Shown: in pieces, positions 5,923 to 6,331 of the stretch | Layout: every line of letters begins with the position of its first letter | Numbering within the stretch: position 1 is the stretch's first letter | NCBI GenBank assembly: GCA_934476025.1 | Contig: CAKSNI010000065.1 | Coordinates: forward strand, 1-6,331 | DNA: 6,331 bases | Reading direction: 5' to 3' | Source of the DNA: an uncultured Eubacteriales bacterium | GTDB taxonomy: Bacteria; Bacillota; Clostridia; Oscillospirales; Acutalibacteraceae | Position numbers and translations under genes: made by a program | Notes under the pieces: generated by a model | What the model was told of the DNA's origin: nothing | Database searches by the model: none | The model's input: the letters and a program-made list of their open reading frames with translations, nothing else

Positions 5923-5978
5923 TAACCTTTTAATTTTTCTCGAGCCTTTTAATTATTCTATGAAAAATTAAAAGGTTA
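5923..5978. repeat. Perfect 17-bp inverted repeat
   Basis: TAACCTTTTAATTTTTC (5923-5939) is the exact reverse complement of 5962-5978, around a 22-base spacer. The spacer holds another copy of CCTTTTAATT (5945-5954), also present in the left arm (5926-5935). No T-run follows on either strand, so this is not an ordinary terminator. It could be a protein-binding palindrome, the ends of a small element, or an RNA hairpin. It lies in AT-rich DNA unlike the genes to the left. Confidence 0.8.
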
Positions 5979-6033
5979 GGCAGAGTGGGTTCATTTTCAG
6001 CGGCAGCAGAAGTTGCCCGGAAATCCTATAAAC

Positions 6034-6080
6034 AAAAAAAGCGAGGTTGGCAGGTTCGCATTTGAACCCACTAACCTCGC
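6034..6080 (-). terminator. Leftward rho-independent terminator
   Basis: Arms 6041-6057 and 6064-6080 form a 17-position hairpin with a 6-base loop. The base is 8 perfect pairs (GCGAGGTT/AACCTCGC), then a G-T pair, one pair, two mismatches and five pairs. Read leftward, the stem is followed at once by T7 (6040-6034). Read rightward the tail is weak (TCTTGGCTTT), so polarity favours minus-strand transcription, though it may also serve the plus-strand genes. Confidence 0.65.
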
Positions 6081-6118
6081 TCTTGGCTTTATATCAAGGG
6101 ATTTTAATAGGGAAAAAT

Positions 6119-6162
6119 AAAAAAGGTACGGTAGCAATTTGTATCATTGCTACCGTACCTTT
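6119..6162 (-). terminator. Second leftward terminator, perfect hairpin
   Basis: GGTACGGTAGCAAT (6125-6138) pairs perfectly with ATTGCTACCGTACC (6146-6159) around a 7-base loop. Flanking A/T pairs extend it to 17 bp (6122-6138 with 6146-6162). Leftward, the GC-rich core is followed by T6, then A and T5. Rightward only T3 follows. This suits a minus-strand transcript entering from the right. Confidence 0.7.
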
Positions 6163-6201
6163 GTGGCTCGTAGCACCGAAAAAGATATCACCGGATTTTT
6201 T

Positions 6202-6230
6202 GAAAAAGCCGCTTATGGTAAGGCTTTTTC
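6202..6230. terminator. Hairpin overlapping the possible end of a minus-strand frame
   Basis: GAAAAAGCC (6202-6210) pairs perfectly with GGCTTTTTC (6222-6230). Inside, TTA (6213-6215) and TAA (6219-6221) can add three pairs across a 2-base bulge. The TAA stop of the minus-strand frame from the right edge lies within it. Rightward, a T6 run follows four bases after the stem (6235-6240). The A/T-rich stem makes it a weaker terminator candidate. Confidence 0.4.
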
Positions 6231-6331
6231 GTACTTTTTTATAAATTGACGATGTCTTGCCAGTAGGTTTGTGATATCCTTTGTGTTTTTAATGAGAACC
6301 GAAAAAGACATAGAAGCACTAACTGTGTATT
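6213..6331 (-). CDS. Possible C-terminal end of a minus-strand protein (runs off right edge)
   Basis: The minus-strand frame is open from the right edge to TAA 6215-6213, giving 38 residues that end LLARHRQFIKKYEKALP. An internal ATG at 6311 has no ribosome binding site, so any start is probably outside the window. The downstream hairpins with leftward T-tracts fit a gene ending here. No family recognised. A competing plus-strand frame starts at ATG 6292 (MRTEKDIEALTVY to the edge), also without a ribosome binding site. Only one of the two is likely to be real. Confidence 0.25.
   Translation of the reverse strand, partial: YTVSASMSFSVLIKNTKDITNLLARHRQFIKKYEKALP

Larger units (their letters stand above)
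5599..6331. other. Gene-poor, palindrome-rich tail
   Basis: This 730-base stretch has no recognisable gene. From left to right it holds two doubtful open frames, a 19-codon frame, a perfect 17-bp inverted repeat, two leftward-polarity terminators, a third hairpin, and short edge frames on both strands. The part after about 5860 is clearly more AT-rich than the coding region. No transposase, integrase, tRNA or CRISPR repeat was seen in it. Confidence 0.6.

Noticed and set aside
6041..6080. tRNA-like T-arm (GGTTC...GAACC) suggesting a tRNA fragment or attachment site
   Set aside because: The arms belong to a simple terminator hairpin with a T7 tract; there is no acceptor, anticodon or CCA part.
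6047..6244. 65-codon plus-strand frame in the tail
   Set aside because: It spans three perfect or near-perfect hairpins and has no ribosome binding site, so it looks accidental.
5599..6331. CRISPR array or insertion sequence in the tail
   Set aside because: There are no regularly spaced direct repeats and no transposase or integrase reading frame; the repeats seen are single hairpins.

Overview
The window looks like chromosomal DNA from a moderately GC-rich Clostridia-type Bacillota (Firmicutes), perhaps Oscillospiraceae-like. The grounds are purine-rich ribosome binding sites, promoters close to the -35/-10 consensus, a tRNA with an encoded CCA end, and proteins that read like clostridial family members. 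This assignment comes from recognising sequence style; no search was run.

Layout. Positions 1-811 carry the N-terminal two thirds of a GT1-type glycosyltransferase on the minus strand, running off the left edge. Upstream of it on the same strand is a tRNA-Gly(CCC) gene (894-967) with a strong rho-independent terminator. The tRNA promoter lies back to back with a strong plus-strand promoter (1023-1051) for pyruvate kinase (1180-2592). A 12-helix MFS permease of unknown substrate (2645-3838) follows after a 52-base gap and is probably co-transcribed. The 238-base gap after it holds a terminator-like hairpin within a set of competing inverted repeats, then a promoter candidate.

Positions 4077-5598 encode three GNAT acetyltransferase domains. 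The first (from 4077) is broken by two in-frame stops and a +1 shift at an A8 run. The second is intact and lies in the same open frame as the C-terminal part of the first, so the ancestral gene was probably a tandem-GNAT fusion. The third (5053-5598) is a separate intact gene.

The last 730 bases hold no recognisable gene. They contain short open frames, a perfect 17-bp inverted repeat, two hairpins whose T-tracts suit leftward transcription, and a third hairpin overlapping the possible end of a minus-strand frame. The far end is visibly more AT-rich and looks like a junction to accessory DNA, but no transposase, integrase or CRISPR array is visible.

How it fits together: pyruvate kinase is the final ATP-yielding step of glycolysis and the MFS protein may move a metabolite. 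The GNATs are typical small acetyltransferases of unknown substrate. I see no convincing new multi-gene system. The points most worth a second look are the decaying GNAT fusion, the attenuator-like repeats at 3848-3920, and the palindrome-rich tail.
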